A DNA stretch of 64,000 bases from Corynebacterium sp. Lineage in GTDB: Bacteria > Actinomycetota > Actinomycetes > Mycobacteriales > Mycobacteriaceae. A model generated the notes under the pieces. It was not told the origin of the DNA. It worked only from the letters and a program-made list of their open reading frames with translations, and did no database searches. The stretch is taken from contig NZ_JALAGU010000002.1 in assembly GCF_022712275.1 (NCBI RefSeq), positions 1-64,000 on the forward strand, given 5' to 3'. Shown in pieces: positions 8,089 to 16,275 of this stretch; the stretch's first letter is position 1, and each line of letters starts with the position of its first letter. The translations under genes and the position numbers were made by a program.

Positions 8089-9717
8089 TCACATCCGGAA
8101 CACGCCGAAACCGGCGGCGGTGGTGTCGGTGGTGGTGTCCCGCGGGACCCGGGCGCAGACGCCCAGGGCCATGGCGAGGACGCGGCGGGTGTCGGCGGGG
8201 TCGATGACCCCGTCGTCCCACAGTCGGGCGGTGCCGTACCAGCAGCTGGACTTCTCCTCGAAGAGGTCCCGGACCGGACGCTCGAAGTCCTCCCGGTCGG
8301 TGTCCGTCCACTCCCCTCCCTCGCGGATCACCTTCGCTCCGCGGACGGTGGACAGCGTCATCGCCGCCTGCGGTCCGCCCATGACGGCGACCTTCGAGTT
8401 CGGCCAGGTCCACAGGAAGCGCGGCGAGTAGGCACGGCCACACATGGCGTAGTTGCCGGCGCCGAAGCCACCGCCGGTGATGACGGTGAGCTTGGGGACG
8501 GTTGCCGTAGCCACCGCGGTCACCATCTTGGCGCCGTGCTTGGCGATGCCGCCCTCCTCGTAGGACTTTCCGACCATGAAGCCGGTGGTGTTCTGCAGGA
8601 AGAGCAGTGGAGTGCCGCGGCGCTCGCAGAGCTGGATGAAGTGGGCGGCCTTCACCGCTCCCTCGGCGAAGATGACGCCGTTGTTGGCGATGACGCCGAC
8701 CCGGTGGCCTTCGATCCTGGCGAACGCGGTGACCACGGAGTTGTCGTACTCCGCCTTGAACTCGTGGACGGAGCCGGTGTCCGTGATGACCTCGATGACC
8801 TCGCGGGAGTCATAGGGGGTCTTCAGGTCGGTGGGAACAATGTCGTAGAGGTCGGTCTGGTCCCGGGAGGTGTACGGCTCGACCGGGGCGGCCGGGTCAT
8901 CCTCCGGCAGGGTGGCGACGATGTCGCGGATGCGCTGGATGGCGTCCGCGTCATCGGCGGCGAGGTGGTCGGTGACACCGGAGACCCGGGAGTGCATGGC
9001 TCCACCACCGAGTTCCTCGGCGGTGACGTCCTCGCCGGTGGCTGCCTTCACCAACGGCGGACCGGCGAGGAAGATGGTGCCCTGGCCGTCGACGATGACG
9101 GTCTCGTCGGAGATCGCCGGGACGTAGGCGCCGCCGGCGGTGCAGGAACCCATGACGGCGGAGAGCTGCGGGATACCGCGGGCGGACATCCGCGCCTGGT
9201 TGTAGAAGATCCGGCCGAAGTGGTCGCGGTCCGGGAAGACCTCGTCCTGCTGCAGCAGCATCGCGCCACCGGAGTCCACCAGGTAGATGCAGGGCAGCCG
9301 GTTGGCCTCGGCGATCTCCTGGACTCGCAGGTGCTTCTTCACCGTCTCCGGGTAGTAGGTACCGCCGGAGACAGTCGCGTCATTGGCGGCGATGAGGCAG
9401 AGGCGCCCCTCGACGAGTCCGATACCGGCGACGATGCCGGCTCCGGGGACCCGGCCGTCGTACATGTCCTCGGCGGCCAGCGGCGCCACCTCGAGGAAGG
9501 GGCTGCCGGGGTCGAGCAGGGAGTTCACCCGGTCCCGCGGCAGCATCTTGCCGCGGGAGAGATGACGCTCCCGGGCCTTGTCCCCTCCCCCGCGACGGGC
9601 GCGTTCAATGCGGTCGCGGAGTTCGGCGGTGAGATCGGCGAACCCGGTGGTCGGTGCCGTATCGGTGGATGCCGTCACAGTCGTCACGGTGGCGTCCTTC
9701 CTGGTCATCATTTCCAT
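8089..9717 (-). CDS. accD: Acyl-CoA carboxylase beta subunit (carboxyltransferase)
   Basis: Carboxyltransferase chain, 542 residues from the ATG at 9717. It carries the two crotonase-like halves: GIVAGIGLVEGRLCLIAANDATV and VMGSCTAGGAYVPAISDE in the N half, TGFMVGKSYEEGGIAKHGAKM and GGGFGAGNYAMCGRAYSPRF in the C half, as in methylcrotonoyl-CoA carboxylases. It transfers CO2 from biotinyl-AccA to the acyl-CoA. ATGs at 9717, 9711 and 9708 are all possible; further upstream the frame runs through the promoter and operator and is not coding. It is the first gene of the operon. Confidence 0.92.
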   Translation of the reverse strand: MEMMTRKDATVTTVTASTDTAPTTGFADLTAELRDRIERARRGGGDKARERHLSRGKMLPRDRVNSLLDPGSPFLEVAPLAAEDMYDGRVPGAGIVAGIGLVEGRLCLIAANDATVSGGTYYPETVKKHLRVQEIAEANRLPCIYLVDSGGAMLLQQDEVFPDRDHFGRIFYNQARMSARGIPQLSAVMGSCTAGGAYVPAISDETVIVDGQGTIFLAGPPLVKAATGEDVTAEELGGGAMHSRVSGVTDHLAADDADAIQRIRDIVATLPEDDPAAPVEPYTSRDQTDLYDIVPTDLKTPYDSREVIEVITDTGSVHEFKAEYDNSVVTAFARIEGHRVGVIANNGVIFAEGAVKAAHFIQLCERRGTPLLFLQNTTGFMVGKSYEEGGIAKHGAKMVTAVATATVPKLTVITGGGFGAGNYAMCGRAYSPRFLWTWPNSKVAVMGGPQAAMTLSTVRGAKVIREGGEWTDTDREDFERPVRDLFEEKSSCWYGTARLWDDGVIDPADTRRVLAMALGVCARVPRDTTTDTTAAGFGVFRM

Positions 9718-9738
9718 GTTGGAAAGCGAATGTTTTTG

Positions 9739-9759
9739 TCGCTGCAGCGAGTGTATATG
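9739..9759 (-). promoter_or_regulatory. Promoter core of the accD operon with start-site palindrome
   Basis: On the minus strand TTGCTA (9777-9782) and CATATA (9754-9759) are 17 nt apart and fit -35 and -10 elements, giving a start near 9747 and a roughly 30-nt leader before accD. The predicted start lies inside a perfect 12-bp palindrome TCGCTGCAGCGA (9739-9750), which could be a second protein site. Confidence 0.45.
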
Positions 9760-9779
9760 GCACAGGTCACATCGGATAG

Positions 9780-9795
9780 CAATCACACATGATTG
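9780..9795. promoter_or_regulatory. Putative TetR operator upstream of accD
   Basis: CAATCA-CACA-TGATTG is a perfect inverted repeat with 6-bp arms and a 4-nt spacer. It overlaps the predicted -35 hexamer of the accD promoter, a position suited to repression. A sister palindrome of the same form (CAGTCA-ATGG-TGACTG) lies upstream of the tetR gene at 10760-10775, which suggests that one regulator binds both. Confidence 0.6.
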
Positions 9796-9949
9796 TTTTT
9801 GACTTGCACGTCGTTCAGGTGTGCCACCTGGCAATGATCAGATAAGAACACCCTTATACGGGGGTGGCGCAGGGGGGCACCACGGCAATATCCGGTCATC
9901 ACTGACTGGTGGTGTTGAAACTCCGGAGCATGCTTCCCCCTCTGGACCG

Positions 9950-10623
9950 TTACAGGAACAGGTCGATCTCCAGCGGCTCTTCGCCGCCGTAACCGGACAC
10001 GTCCGCGACGCCTGCAGACCGGAGCACGTCGGAGTCGACGAGCGTATACCCGCTGACCATGCCTCGCACCGACATACCGAACTTGCCGACGGCATAGGCC
10101 GGGTAGCTGCCGATCCACTCCTCCAGATTGACCGGCGGCGACAGGGTGAGAATGTGCGCGTGGTCGGACTCCCACGGATACGGCAGGGCCGCCCGGGTCA
10201 GTGCGAGAGAACCGCGGATGTTGATGTCCGGCACGAGGTCCAGCCGATTCAACGGCAGGCCCTTCGTGGGGTGGAGGTTGATCGCACTGGCGTTGTTCAG
10301 GTCGATGTCCACACCACCGGACTGCTCGACAGTCTCATCGACGACACGGGCAGTATCCTCACCTTTCCGCACGTCACCGACGACGGGGGCGCGTGACCAC
10401 CCGCCTCCTCGATCAATTTCGCAGCGGAGAAGATCGTCCCCGGAATGCGGAGGTCAGGCTCTGCTGTCTGGGTGAGCATCGCAACAATGGCGCCGGGCCG
10501 GGCGGCGGCCAGGGCAATCTCACGGCCGAGACCGCGGGACCCGCCCGACATCACGATTGTCCGGCCCGCCAGCGCCCGGGGCGCCGGCACGGACAACGGA
10601 GGGCCAGCCGTACCTCCACGCAA
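9950..10623 (-). pseudogene. Degraded short-chain dehydrogenase (HSDL2-like)
   Basis: Remnant of an SDR. The N-terminal part (LAGRTIVMSGGSRGLGREIALAAA) with the TGxxxGxG-type NAD(P) motif is in one frame near 10560, while the continuation (NNASAINLHPTKGLPLNRLDL, then DHAHILTLSPP and YAVGKFGMS with the catalytic Tyr-Lys) is in another, so there is a frameshift around 10300-10400. After YAVGKFGMS the usual 80 or so residues are absent and the text jumps to what looks like the family C terminus (LVDSDVLRSAGVADVSGY). A frameshift plus an internal deletion make it non-functional. It probably once belonged to the adjacent operon. Confidence 0.8.
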
Positions 10624-10759
10624 CGGGTCGATGGTCGCAGTGGTGGTGGCCGGGGACGGAGGGGAGAAATGAGTTCATATCAGGCGCGGTGACTCCGTGA
10701 AATTCGATTCTTCTGTTGTTGTGTTGTGAAACGCAGCACAGTATCGGCTAGCCTCTAAC

Positions 10760-10775
10760 CAGTCAATGGTGACTG
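10760..10775. promoter_or_regulatory. Putative TetR operator upstream of tetR
   Basis: CAGTCA-ATGG-TGACTG is a perfect inverted repeat with 6-bp arms. It shares the form CARTCA-N4-TGAYTG with the site at 9780-9795. It lies 96 nt before the tetR start and between tetR and the minus-strand SDR remnant, so it could autoregulate tetR and once have controlled the SDR. Confidence 0.6.
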
Positions 10776-10870
10776 TTTTCGTCGTTGTCCCTCTCAGACA
10801 GAGGCCGACCTACTGCTACCCTGTTCCACGACATGCAGCCCCGTCCGCACAGAGGCGACAGGAGGATTCC

Positions 10871-11479
10871 GTGCCACGCACCCCCCAGCAGGACCGCAGC
10901 CGTGAGACCCGGAGGAAGCTGCTCGACGCCGCTGTCACCGTGCTCTCCGGGCAGGGCGCAGCGGCGACGACCGTCAGCGCCGTGGCCAGTGAGGCCGGCG
11001 TCTCCCGCGGAGCGGCACAGCACCATTTCGCGACCCGGGACGTCCTCATCGAGGAAACCGTCACCGAATTCTTCAACGCTCTCACCCATCAGCTGCGGAC
11101 TGCCGTTGCTGACCTGCCCACGGGGCCGGACGGAGCCTCCACCGAGGATGTCGTCAGGCTGGTGACAGAATCATTTGCCAGCGATTCCTTTCGGGCTGCG
11201 CTGCACGTCTGGTCCGCCGCTGCCGGTCCTGAGGGCGAGCTCCGGGACCTGATCATCGCGGCAGACAGCCGCTACGCCAGGGAAGTCCACCAACTCATGG
11301 GACTGGCCCTGGATGCCGACCTTTCCGACCAGGCCACCCGGGAACTGCTGCGGATGACAGTCGACCTGGCCCGCGGTCTCGGCCTCGGTGCCGTGCTCGT
11401 CGACAACTCCGAGCACCGCCGGCGGGTCATCGACCGCTGGGCGGGCATCCTCTCTGACGGCATCGTCCGGAACGACTGA
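10871..11479 (+). CDS. TetR-family repressor (BkaR-like by context)
   Basis: 202-residue TetR regulator. The N-terminal helix-turn-helix is clear (TVSAVASEAGVSRGAAQHHF); the C-terminal ligand domain is diverged. The GTG at 10871 is chosen because AGGAGG ends 5 nt upstream and homology begins with RRKLLDAA; the frame is open further upstream without a ribosome site. In M. tuberculosis the equivalent acyl-CoA cluster is controlled by the TetR protein BkaR (Rv2506), so control of the accD-scoB operon is the natural inference, supported by the two matching palindromes. The ligand may be a pathway acyl-CoA. Confidence 0.85.
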   Translation: MPRTPQQDRSRETRRKLLDAAVTVLSGQGAAATTVSAVASEAGVSRGAAQHHFATRDVLIEETVTEFFNALTHQLRTAVADLPTGPDGASTEDVVRLVTESFASDSFRAALHVWSAAAGPEGELRDLIIAADSRYAREVHQLMGLALDADLSDQATRELLRMTVDLARGLGLGAVLVDNSEHRRRVIDRWAGILSDGIVRND

Positions 11480-11498
11480 ACCCCACTACAGTCGGGGC

Positions 11499-12968
11499 AT
11501 GCCGTCCCGACCACCCCACGCCGCCACCGTCGTCGGCTCCGGACCCAACGGTCTGGCCGCCGCGCTCGTGCTGGCCCGGGCCGGGGTGAAGGTCACCGTG
11601 GTCGAGGCCGCGGACACGGCCGGAGGGGGTCTGCGCAGCAGCACCGATACCCACGGCGTGCGCCACGACCACTGCGCCACCACCTTCCCCCTCGCCCAGG
11701 CTTCCCCGTTTTTCCGGGAGTTCGGACAGGCTTTGGCCGGTCACGGGCTGGAGCTCGCCACCGCACCGGTGGACGCCGTCCACGTCCTCGACACCACCCG
11801 CTCCGCGACACTGCACACCTCGGTGGCGGACACCGCTGCCGGACTCCCCGGAACAGACGGCCGCATCTGGCAGGCGTTCTTCGGACCTCTGGGAGACCGG
11901 GCTGACCGGGCGGCCAAAGTCACCGACGAGTTCCTGCGCCCGATACTCCATGTTCCCCGACACCCGCTGCTCTTCGCCGGGTTCGGGGTACAGGCCGGGC
12001 TACCGGCGTCCTGGTCCTGGCGACGCTTCCGTTCCCCCGAGGCACGCGCGTTACTTGCCGGGATCATGGCGCACGCGTTCACCCCGCTGAACCTGCCCGG
12101 GTCTTCGGCCGCGGGCACCATGCTCACCGTCGCCGGCCACGCCCACGGCTGGCCCGTCGCCGTCGGCGGATCACAGTCCATGGCGGACGCCATGCTGGCT
12201 GAACTGGCCACCCTCGGAGGTTCGGTGGTGACCGGGATGCAGGTCACCGACGTGTCCCAGGTCTCAGGGGCGGATGTTCTTCTCCTCGACACCTCCGTGG
12301 AGGACGCCGCCCAGATCCTCGGCGACCGGGTACCGGACCGTGTCGCCAGGTCCTGGCGCAGGTTCCACCGTGGCCCCGCGGTGGCGAAGGTCGACTACAC
12401 CATCGAGGATGGGATCCCCTGGTCCTCGCCGGATGCCCGGCGCGCCGCCACCGTCCACCTCAGCGGCACCGCCGACCAGGTCGCCGCGGCGGAGAAGGAC
12501 TGCTGGCAGGGGCGACTCCCCCGACGTCCTTTCACCCTCGTCGGTCAACCCTGGCTCGCGGATCCCGGCCGCACCGTCGTCCACGACAACCGGCAACTGA
12601 ACCCGGTGTGGGCCTACGCCCACGTTCCGGCCGGATGGACCGGAACCGCACAGGACACCTTCGACCTCGTCACCGCACAGATCGAGGACGCCGCCCCCGG
12701 CTTCCGTGACCACGTCGTGGACTGGTCAGCGTCCACCCCGCAGGCGGTGGAGGTCACAGGACGGAACAATATCGGCGGGGACATCTCCGGCGGGGCCAAC
12801 GACCTCGTCCAACTGCTGGCCCGACCCCGGCTGCTGCGTCCCTATGACACCGGTGTCCCCGGCGTGTTCCTGTGTTCCTCCTCCACTGCACCGGGCGGCG
12901 GAGTCCACTTCATGTGCGGGATGAACGCAGCGGACCGCTGTTGTCCCGGTGCAGGTGCCGGGCGATGA
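11499..12968 (+). CDS. Phytoene desaturase-like FAD oxidoreductase
   Basis: 489-residue flavoprotein of the CrtI/phytoene dehydrogenase-like family. The N-terminal Rossmann motif is GSGPNGLAAALVLARAG followed by the acidic VVEAAD strand end, and the C-terminal FAD-binding segment is SSSTAPGGGVHFMCGMNAA. TACAGT lies 6 nt before the ATG at 11499 with no Shine-Dalgarno, which suggests leaderless translation. No carotenoid genes (crtB, crtE) are near, so the substrate is unknown. The last 59 nt overlap the convergent acyl-CoA dehydrogenase gene, and the C terminus past CGMNAA is replaced by a short unrelated tail. Confidence 0.85.
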   Translation: MPSRPPHAATVVGSGPNGLAAALVLARAGVKVTVVEAADTAGGGLRSSTDTHGVRHDHCATTFPLAQASPFFREFGQALAGHGLELATAPVDAVHVLDTTRSATLHTSVADTAAGLPGTDGRIWQAFFGPLGDRADRAAKVTDEFLRPILHVPRHPLLFAGFGVQAGLPASWSWRRFRSPEARALLAGIMAHAFTPLNLPGSSAAGTMLTVAGHAHGWPVAVGGSQSMADAMLAELATLGGSVVTGMQVTDVSQVSGADVLLLDTSVEDAAQILGDRVPDRVARSWRRFHRGPAVAKVDYTIEDGIPWSSPDARRAATVHLSGTADQVAAAEKDCWQGRLPRRPFTLVGQPWLADPGRTVVHDNRQLNPVWAYAHVPAGWTGTAQDTFDLVTAQIEDAAPGFRDHVVDWSASTPQAVEVTGRNNIGGDISGGANDLVQLLARPRLLRPYDTGVPGVFLCSSSTAPGGGVHFMCGMNAADRCCPGAGAGR

Positions 12969-14091
12969 CCATCCGCTGGATCTGGTTGGTCCCCTCGAAA
13001 ATCTGCATGGCTTTCGCCTCACGCATGTAGCGCTCCACCGGGAAGTCGCGGGTGTACCCCGCACCACCGAGAACCTGCACCGCATCAGTCGTGACCTTCA
13101 TGGCACTGTCGGTGGTGACGAGTTTGGCCACGGACGCCTCCTCGGCGAAGGGCTCCCCGAGGTCCTTCAGCCTGGCGGCGGCGAGCATCGTCGCCCGCGA
13201 CGAGGTGACGGCCGCCTCCATGTCCGCAAGCAGAAACGCCAGCCCCTGGTGCTCGATGATCGGCTGGCCGAAGGTCTCCCGCTCCTGCGCGTAGTCCACC
13301 GCCGCGTCCAGCGCACCCTGGGCCAGCCCGGTCGCACACGCAGAGATGCCCAACCGACCCGAGTCGAGTGCGGCCAGGGCGATCTTCAGTCCCTGTCCCT
13401 CCTCGCCGATCCGCTGGTCGGCGGGGATACGGACATCGTCGAAGGTCAGCGCCGCGGTCGGTGACCCGGTCAGACCCATCTTCCGCTCCGGTGGCCCCGC
13501 CGAGAACCCCGGTGTCTCCGCCGGGACCAGGAAGCAGCTGATGCCCTTCCCGTCACCGGGCTCGCCACTGGTCCTCGCCATGACCGTGTAGAAGTCGGCG
13601 AAGCCACCGTTGGTCACCCACGCCTTGGAGCCGTTGAGCACGTACGAGTCTCCCTCCCGTCTGGCCCGCATCGCCAACGCAGCGGGGTCAGATCCGGCAT
13701 GCGCCTCCGACAGACTGTAGGCGCCGACCTGCGTACCGCCGAGCATCTCCGGCAACCACCGTTGCTGCTGCTCGCGGGTACCGAAAATGGCGAGCGGGAA
13801 ACAGCTCAGTGTGTGGACGGACACTCCCACGGCCACTGAGGCCCACACCGCCCCGATCTCCTCCAGTGTCTGCAGATACAGCTCGGTCGGCATCCCCGCA
13901 CCACCGAGCTCCTCGGGGTAGACCATGCCGGGCACGCCGATCTCACCGAGCATCCGGAACGCGTCCTGCGGAAACTGCCCCGCCTCCTCGATCTCCGCGA
14001 CCTGCGGGGCCAGCCGGTTGGTGACCACGTCCCGCACCGTCTCGATCACCGCGAGGTGTTCCTCGTTGTCCAGAATCCGTCGTGCCGGCAT
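12910..14091 (-). CDS. Acyl-CoA dehydrogenase
   Basis: 393-residue FAD-dependent acyl-CoA dehydrogenase, distinct from the one in the leucine operon. Motifs: YSLSEAHAGSDPAA, GRLGISACATGLAQGALDAA, QVLGGAGYTRDFPVERYMR and the catalytic FEGTNQIQ near the C terminus. The ATG at 14091 is preceded by GGGAG at 7 nt; a GTG two codons earlier is possible. It is monocistronic and divergent from the ABC-F leader. Its end overlaps the FAD oxidoreductase by 59 nt. Substrate unknown; the pattern fits a short- or medium-chain enzyme. Confidence 0.88.
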   Translation of the reverse strand: MPARRILDNEEHLAVIETVRDVVTNRLAPQVAEIEEAGQFPQDAFRMLGEIGVPGMVYPEELGGAGMPTELYLQTLEEIGAVWASVAVGVSVHTLSCFPLAIFGTREQQQRWLPEMLGGTQVGAYSLSEAHAGSDPAALAMRARREGDSYVLNGSKAWVTNGGFADFYTVMARTSGEPGDGKGISCFLVPAETPGFSAGPPERKMGLTGSPTAALTFDDVRIPADQRIGEEGQGLKIALAALDSGRLGISACATGLAQGALDAAVDYAQERETFGQPIIEHQGLAFLLADMEAAVTSSRATMLAAARLKDLGEPFAEEASVAKLVTTDSAMKVTTDAVQVLGGAGYTRDFPVERYMREAKAMQIFEGTNQIQRMVIARHLHRDNSGPLRSSRT

Positions 14092-14147
14092 CGTCACTCT
14101 CCCTGTCCGGTTGGTGCGCTGTGAGGTTCAGGATACGGCTCCCATGC

Positions 14148-14153
14148 TACGGT
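14148..14153 (+). promoter_or_regulatory. -10 element for the ABC-F leader transcript
   Basis: TACGGT lies exactly 7 nt before the ATG of the leader ORF. The same hexamer and spacing precede the DUF4334 gene (ATG at 17891). No convincing -35 box is seen. If correct, transcription starts at or next to the leader ATG. Confidence 0.4.
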
Positions 14154-14160
14154 CAGACCC

Positions 14161-14181
14161 ATGGGAACTCTGATTCACTAG
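14161..14181 (+). CDS. Leader peptide MGTLIH upstream of ABC-F gene
   Basis: A six-codon ORF (Met-Gly-Thr-Leu-Ile-His, stop TAG) at the predicted 5' end of the ABC-F mRNA. It has no Shine-Dalgarno; a -10-like TACGGT lies 7 nt upstream, so it would be read as a leaderless ORF. Between it and the ABC-F start are 156 nt with three hairpins. This is the layout of ribosome-stalling attenuators that control antibiotic-resistance ABC-F genes. The peptide itself matches nothing I can name, so its role is inferred from position only. Confidence 0.45.
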   Translation: MGTLIH

Positions 14182-14244
14182 ATCTGGACGCCGCGTCGAG
14201 GACATCCTCCGTGGTGGGTCCTGAGCACGCCGTCGCCGTCTGAA

Positions 14245-14323
14245 CGGGGATGCGTGTCGGTCCCCGATCCGATTCCGGTTCTCTCCTGGGGAAGAGAACC
14301 ACCTGCAGCGTGCCTCCGCACGC
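14245..14323 (+). promoter_or_regulatory. Three-hairpin leader (candidate attenuator)
   Basis: Three perfect stems follow each other: CGGGGA/TCCCCG (14245-14250 with 14261-14266), GGTTCTCT/AGAGAACC (14277-14284 with 14293-14300) and GCGTGC/GCACGC (14308-14313 with 14318-14323). The last ends 1 nt before the GAGGAG ribosome site at 14325-14330. None is followed by a T-tract, so control, if any, would act on ribosome access or Rho rather than on an intrinsic terminator. Confidence 0.5.
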
Positions 14324-14337
14324 CGAGGAGTTCCATC

Positions 14338-16026
14338 ATGTCCCGACCATCATCCACTGCGTCCCTGCGCGAACTCACCGTGACTTTCGCCGACCGGACC
14401 GTGCTCGACCGGGTCGACCTCGTTGTCGGCCCACAGGACCGTATCGCCGTCATCGGCGACAACGGATCCGGGAAGTCCACCCTGCTCAGCGTTCTCGCCG
14501 GCACCGTCACCCCCACCTCCGGCGACCGGGAGGTGGACCTGCCCGGCGGCTTCGCCGTGGCCGAACAGGGCCCCGTCTTCGCCGCCGACGCCACTGTCAG
14601 CCAGGCGATCGACCACCTCCTCCACGACATACGGACGCTCGAGAGGGCGATCACCAAGGTCACCGGAGCGCTCGAAGTGGCGCCCGCCGCGGAGCTTCCC
14701 TCGCTCCTGGACCAGTTGTCCGAGCTCAACGACGTTTTCGAGTCCCGCGGTGGCCCCACCCTCGACCGCCGGCTGGACGCCGCCCTCGACCAGCTCGGTC
14801 TCGGCGCGCTGGACCGCGCGCGTCCGGTCGCTGAACTCTCCGGTGGTGAGCGCGCCCGACTGTCACTCGCCGCCGCCCTGTGCTCCGGCGCTGACCTGCT
14901 GCTGCTCGACGAACCGACCAACGATCTCGACGAGGACGCCGTGCGTTGGCTGGAGCGTCAACTCGACACCCACCGGGACGCCCTCATCGTGGTCACCCAT
15001 GACCGGGCCTTCCTGGACCGGTTCGCCCGCGACATCATCGAGATCCGGGACGCCCACCTCCACAGGTACGGTGACGGATACCGCGGCTATCTCCGGGCCC
15101 GGGACGCCGAGCGGCTCCGGATCCGACGGGAGTACGAGCTCTGGTGCACTGAGCTGGCGCGTGCTGACAAGCTGGTCGTGACGAATGCACTGCTCAGCTC
15201 CGAGATCCCCCGAAGCCGGGAGAAACCCGGCTTCGGCCACGGCGCCTTCCGCACCCGCAGCGCCGACCACGGCGCCACCGGCCGGATCCGGCAGGCCAAG
15301 GCCCGGGCAGCGCAACTGAGGTCGGCACCCGCCGAGGTCCCCACTGACCCGTTGTCCTTCGCTCCGGACATGGCCGGCGCTGGGCTGGGCGATGCAGACA
15401 CCTCGATGCCGCTGGTGACACTCCTCCCCGGACATCTGGAACTGCCCGACGACATGCCGCCGCTGTACCTGGACTCCACTCTGGAGATCCGGCCCGGTGA
15501 CCGCTGGCTGGTGACCGGACCCAACGGAGCGGGCAAGACCACACTGCTCCGCGTCCTTGCCGGTGAACTCGGCGATCCACGGCACCGGCAGACCTCCGCT
15601 GGGCTGCGCGTCTCGAGGCTCCGGCAGTCACTCGCGACCCCGGACGGCGACGGACGTACCGCCCTCGTCGACACTTTCGCACGCGCCAGCGGGATGTACC
15701 GGGAGGACGCCACGGCCGCACTCGGCACACTCGGTCTCTTTCCTCCGGATGCCCTGACCGGAGCGGTCGCTGATCTGTCCGTCGGGCAGCGCCGACGTCT
15801 CGAACTGGCGGTCACCCTCACCGCACCCGGTGACCTGCTCCTGCTCGACGAGCCGACCAACCACCTCACCCCGGAGCTCGTCGAACAGCTGGAGGAGGCT
15901 CTGGTGGACTTCCCCGGTGCGGTGGTCACCGTCACCCACGACCGGCGCTGGCTCACCAACGCCCGACACCGGGACAAGCCACGGGAACTGCGCATCGCTG
16001 CCGGATCCGTCGCCGTCACCAGGTGA
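14338..16026 (+). CDS. ABC-F family ATPase (ribosome protection type)
   Basis: 562-residue protein with two ABC domains and no membrane segment. Domain 1 has Walker A GDNGSGKST (40-48), signature LSGGE (167-171) and Walker B with DEPTND (191-196). Domain 2 has TGPNGAGKTT, a diverged signature LSVGQ, and DEPTNH. Such proteins bind the ribosomal E site and either displace antibiotics or act as translation factors. The ATG at 14338 follows GAGGAG. The inter-domain linker is rich in Arg/Lys, as expected for the ribosome-contacting part. The leader suggests inducible expression, favouring a resistance role, but the drug class cannot be read from sequence. Confidence 0.85.
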   Translation: MSRPSSTASLRELTVTFADRTVLDRVDLVVGPQDRIAVIGDNGSGKSTLLSVLAGTVTPTSGDREVDLPGGFAVAEQGPVFAADATVSQAIDHLLHDIRTLERAITKVTGALEVAPAAELPSLLDQLSELNDVFESRGGPTLDRRLDAALDQLGLGALDRARPVAELSGGERARLSLAAALCSGADLLLLDEPTNDLDEDAVRWLERQLDTHRDALIVVTHDRAFLDRFARDIIEIRDAHLHRYGDGYRGYLRARDAERLRIRREYELWCTELARADKLVVTNALLSSEIPRSREKPGFGHGAFRTRSADHGATGRIRQAKARAAQLRSAPAEVPTDPLSFAPDMAGAGLGDADTSMPLVTLLPGHLELPDDMPPLYLDSTLEIRPGDRWLVTGPNGAGKTTLLRVLAGELGDPRHRQTSAGLRVSRLRQSLATPDGDGRTALVDTFARASGMYREDATAALGTLGLFPPDALTGAVADLSVGQRRRLELAVTLTAPGDLLLLDEPTNHLTPELVEQLEEALVDFPGAVVTVTHDRRWLTNARHRDKPRELRIAAGSVAVTR

Positions 16027-16208
16027 GGTCGGTACTCCGACCATTCCTTCCACGGGGTGGCCTCGATGACGACGTCGTTGACCGGGGCGAGATAGGTCTG
16101 CGTGCCGAGTCCGTCCTCCTCGCCGAAGGAGTCGAACTGCCACAGGTGGGGATCCTCGACGACTCCGATGAGGGTGTGGAAGAGACGGGCGATGGTCGTG
16201 CGGGGCAT
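16024..16208 (-). pseudogene. 5' fragment of a DHFR-fold (RibD C-terminal-like) protein
   Basis: The start is intact: GGAAG lies 5 nt before ATG 16208, and the protein begins MPRTTIARLFHTLIGVVEDP, then HLWQFDSF. Its VVEDPHLWQFDSF match and the later EATPWKEWSEYRP correspond to the first 60 residues of dihydrofolate-reductase-family proteins. Homology stops just as the ABC-F stop codon is reached; beyond it the open frame is only the antisense of ABC-F. The rest of the gene (more than 100 residues) is missing, so the ABC-F gene's arrival or a deletion truncated it. Confidence 0.65.
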
Positions 16209-16275
16209 GATGCCTTCCTTTCTGATGGACGGCGGGAATGCCGTCACCGGATACGACGACACAGCTCTCCCGAAC

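Noticed and set aside
15087..16023. Minus-strand frame continuing the DHFR-like fragment through the ABC-F gene
   Set aside because: After the conserved 60 residues the sequence is the antisense of ABC-F and shows no DHFR-fold features.
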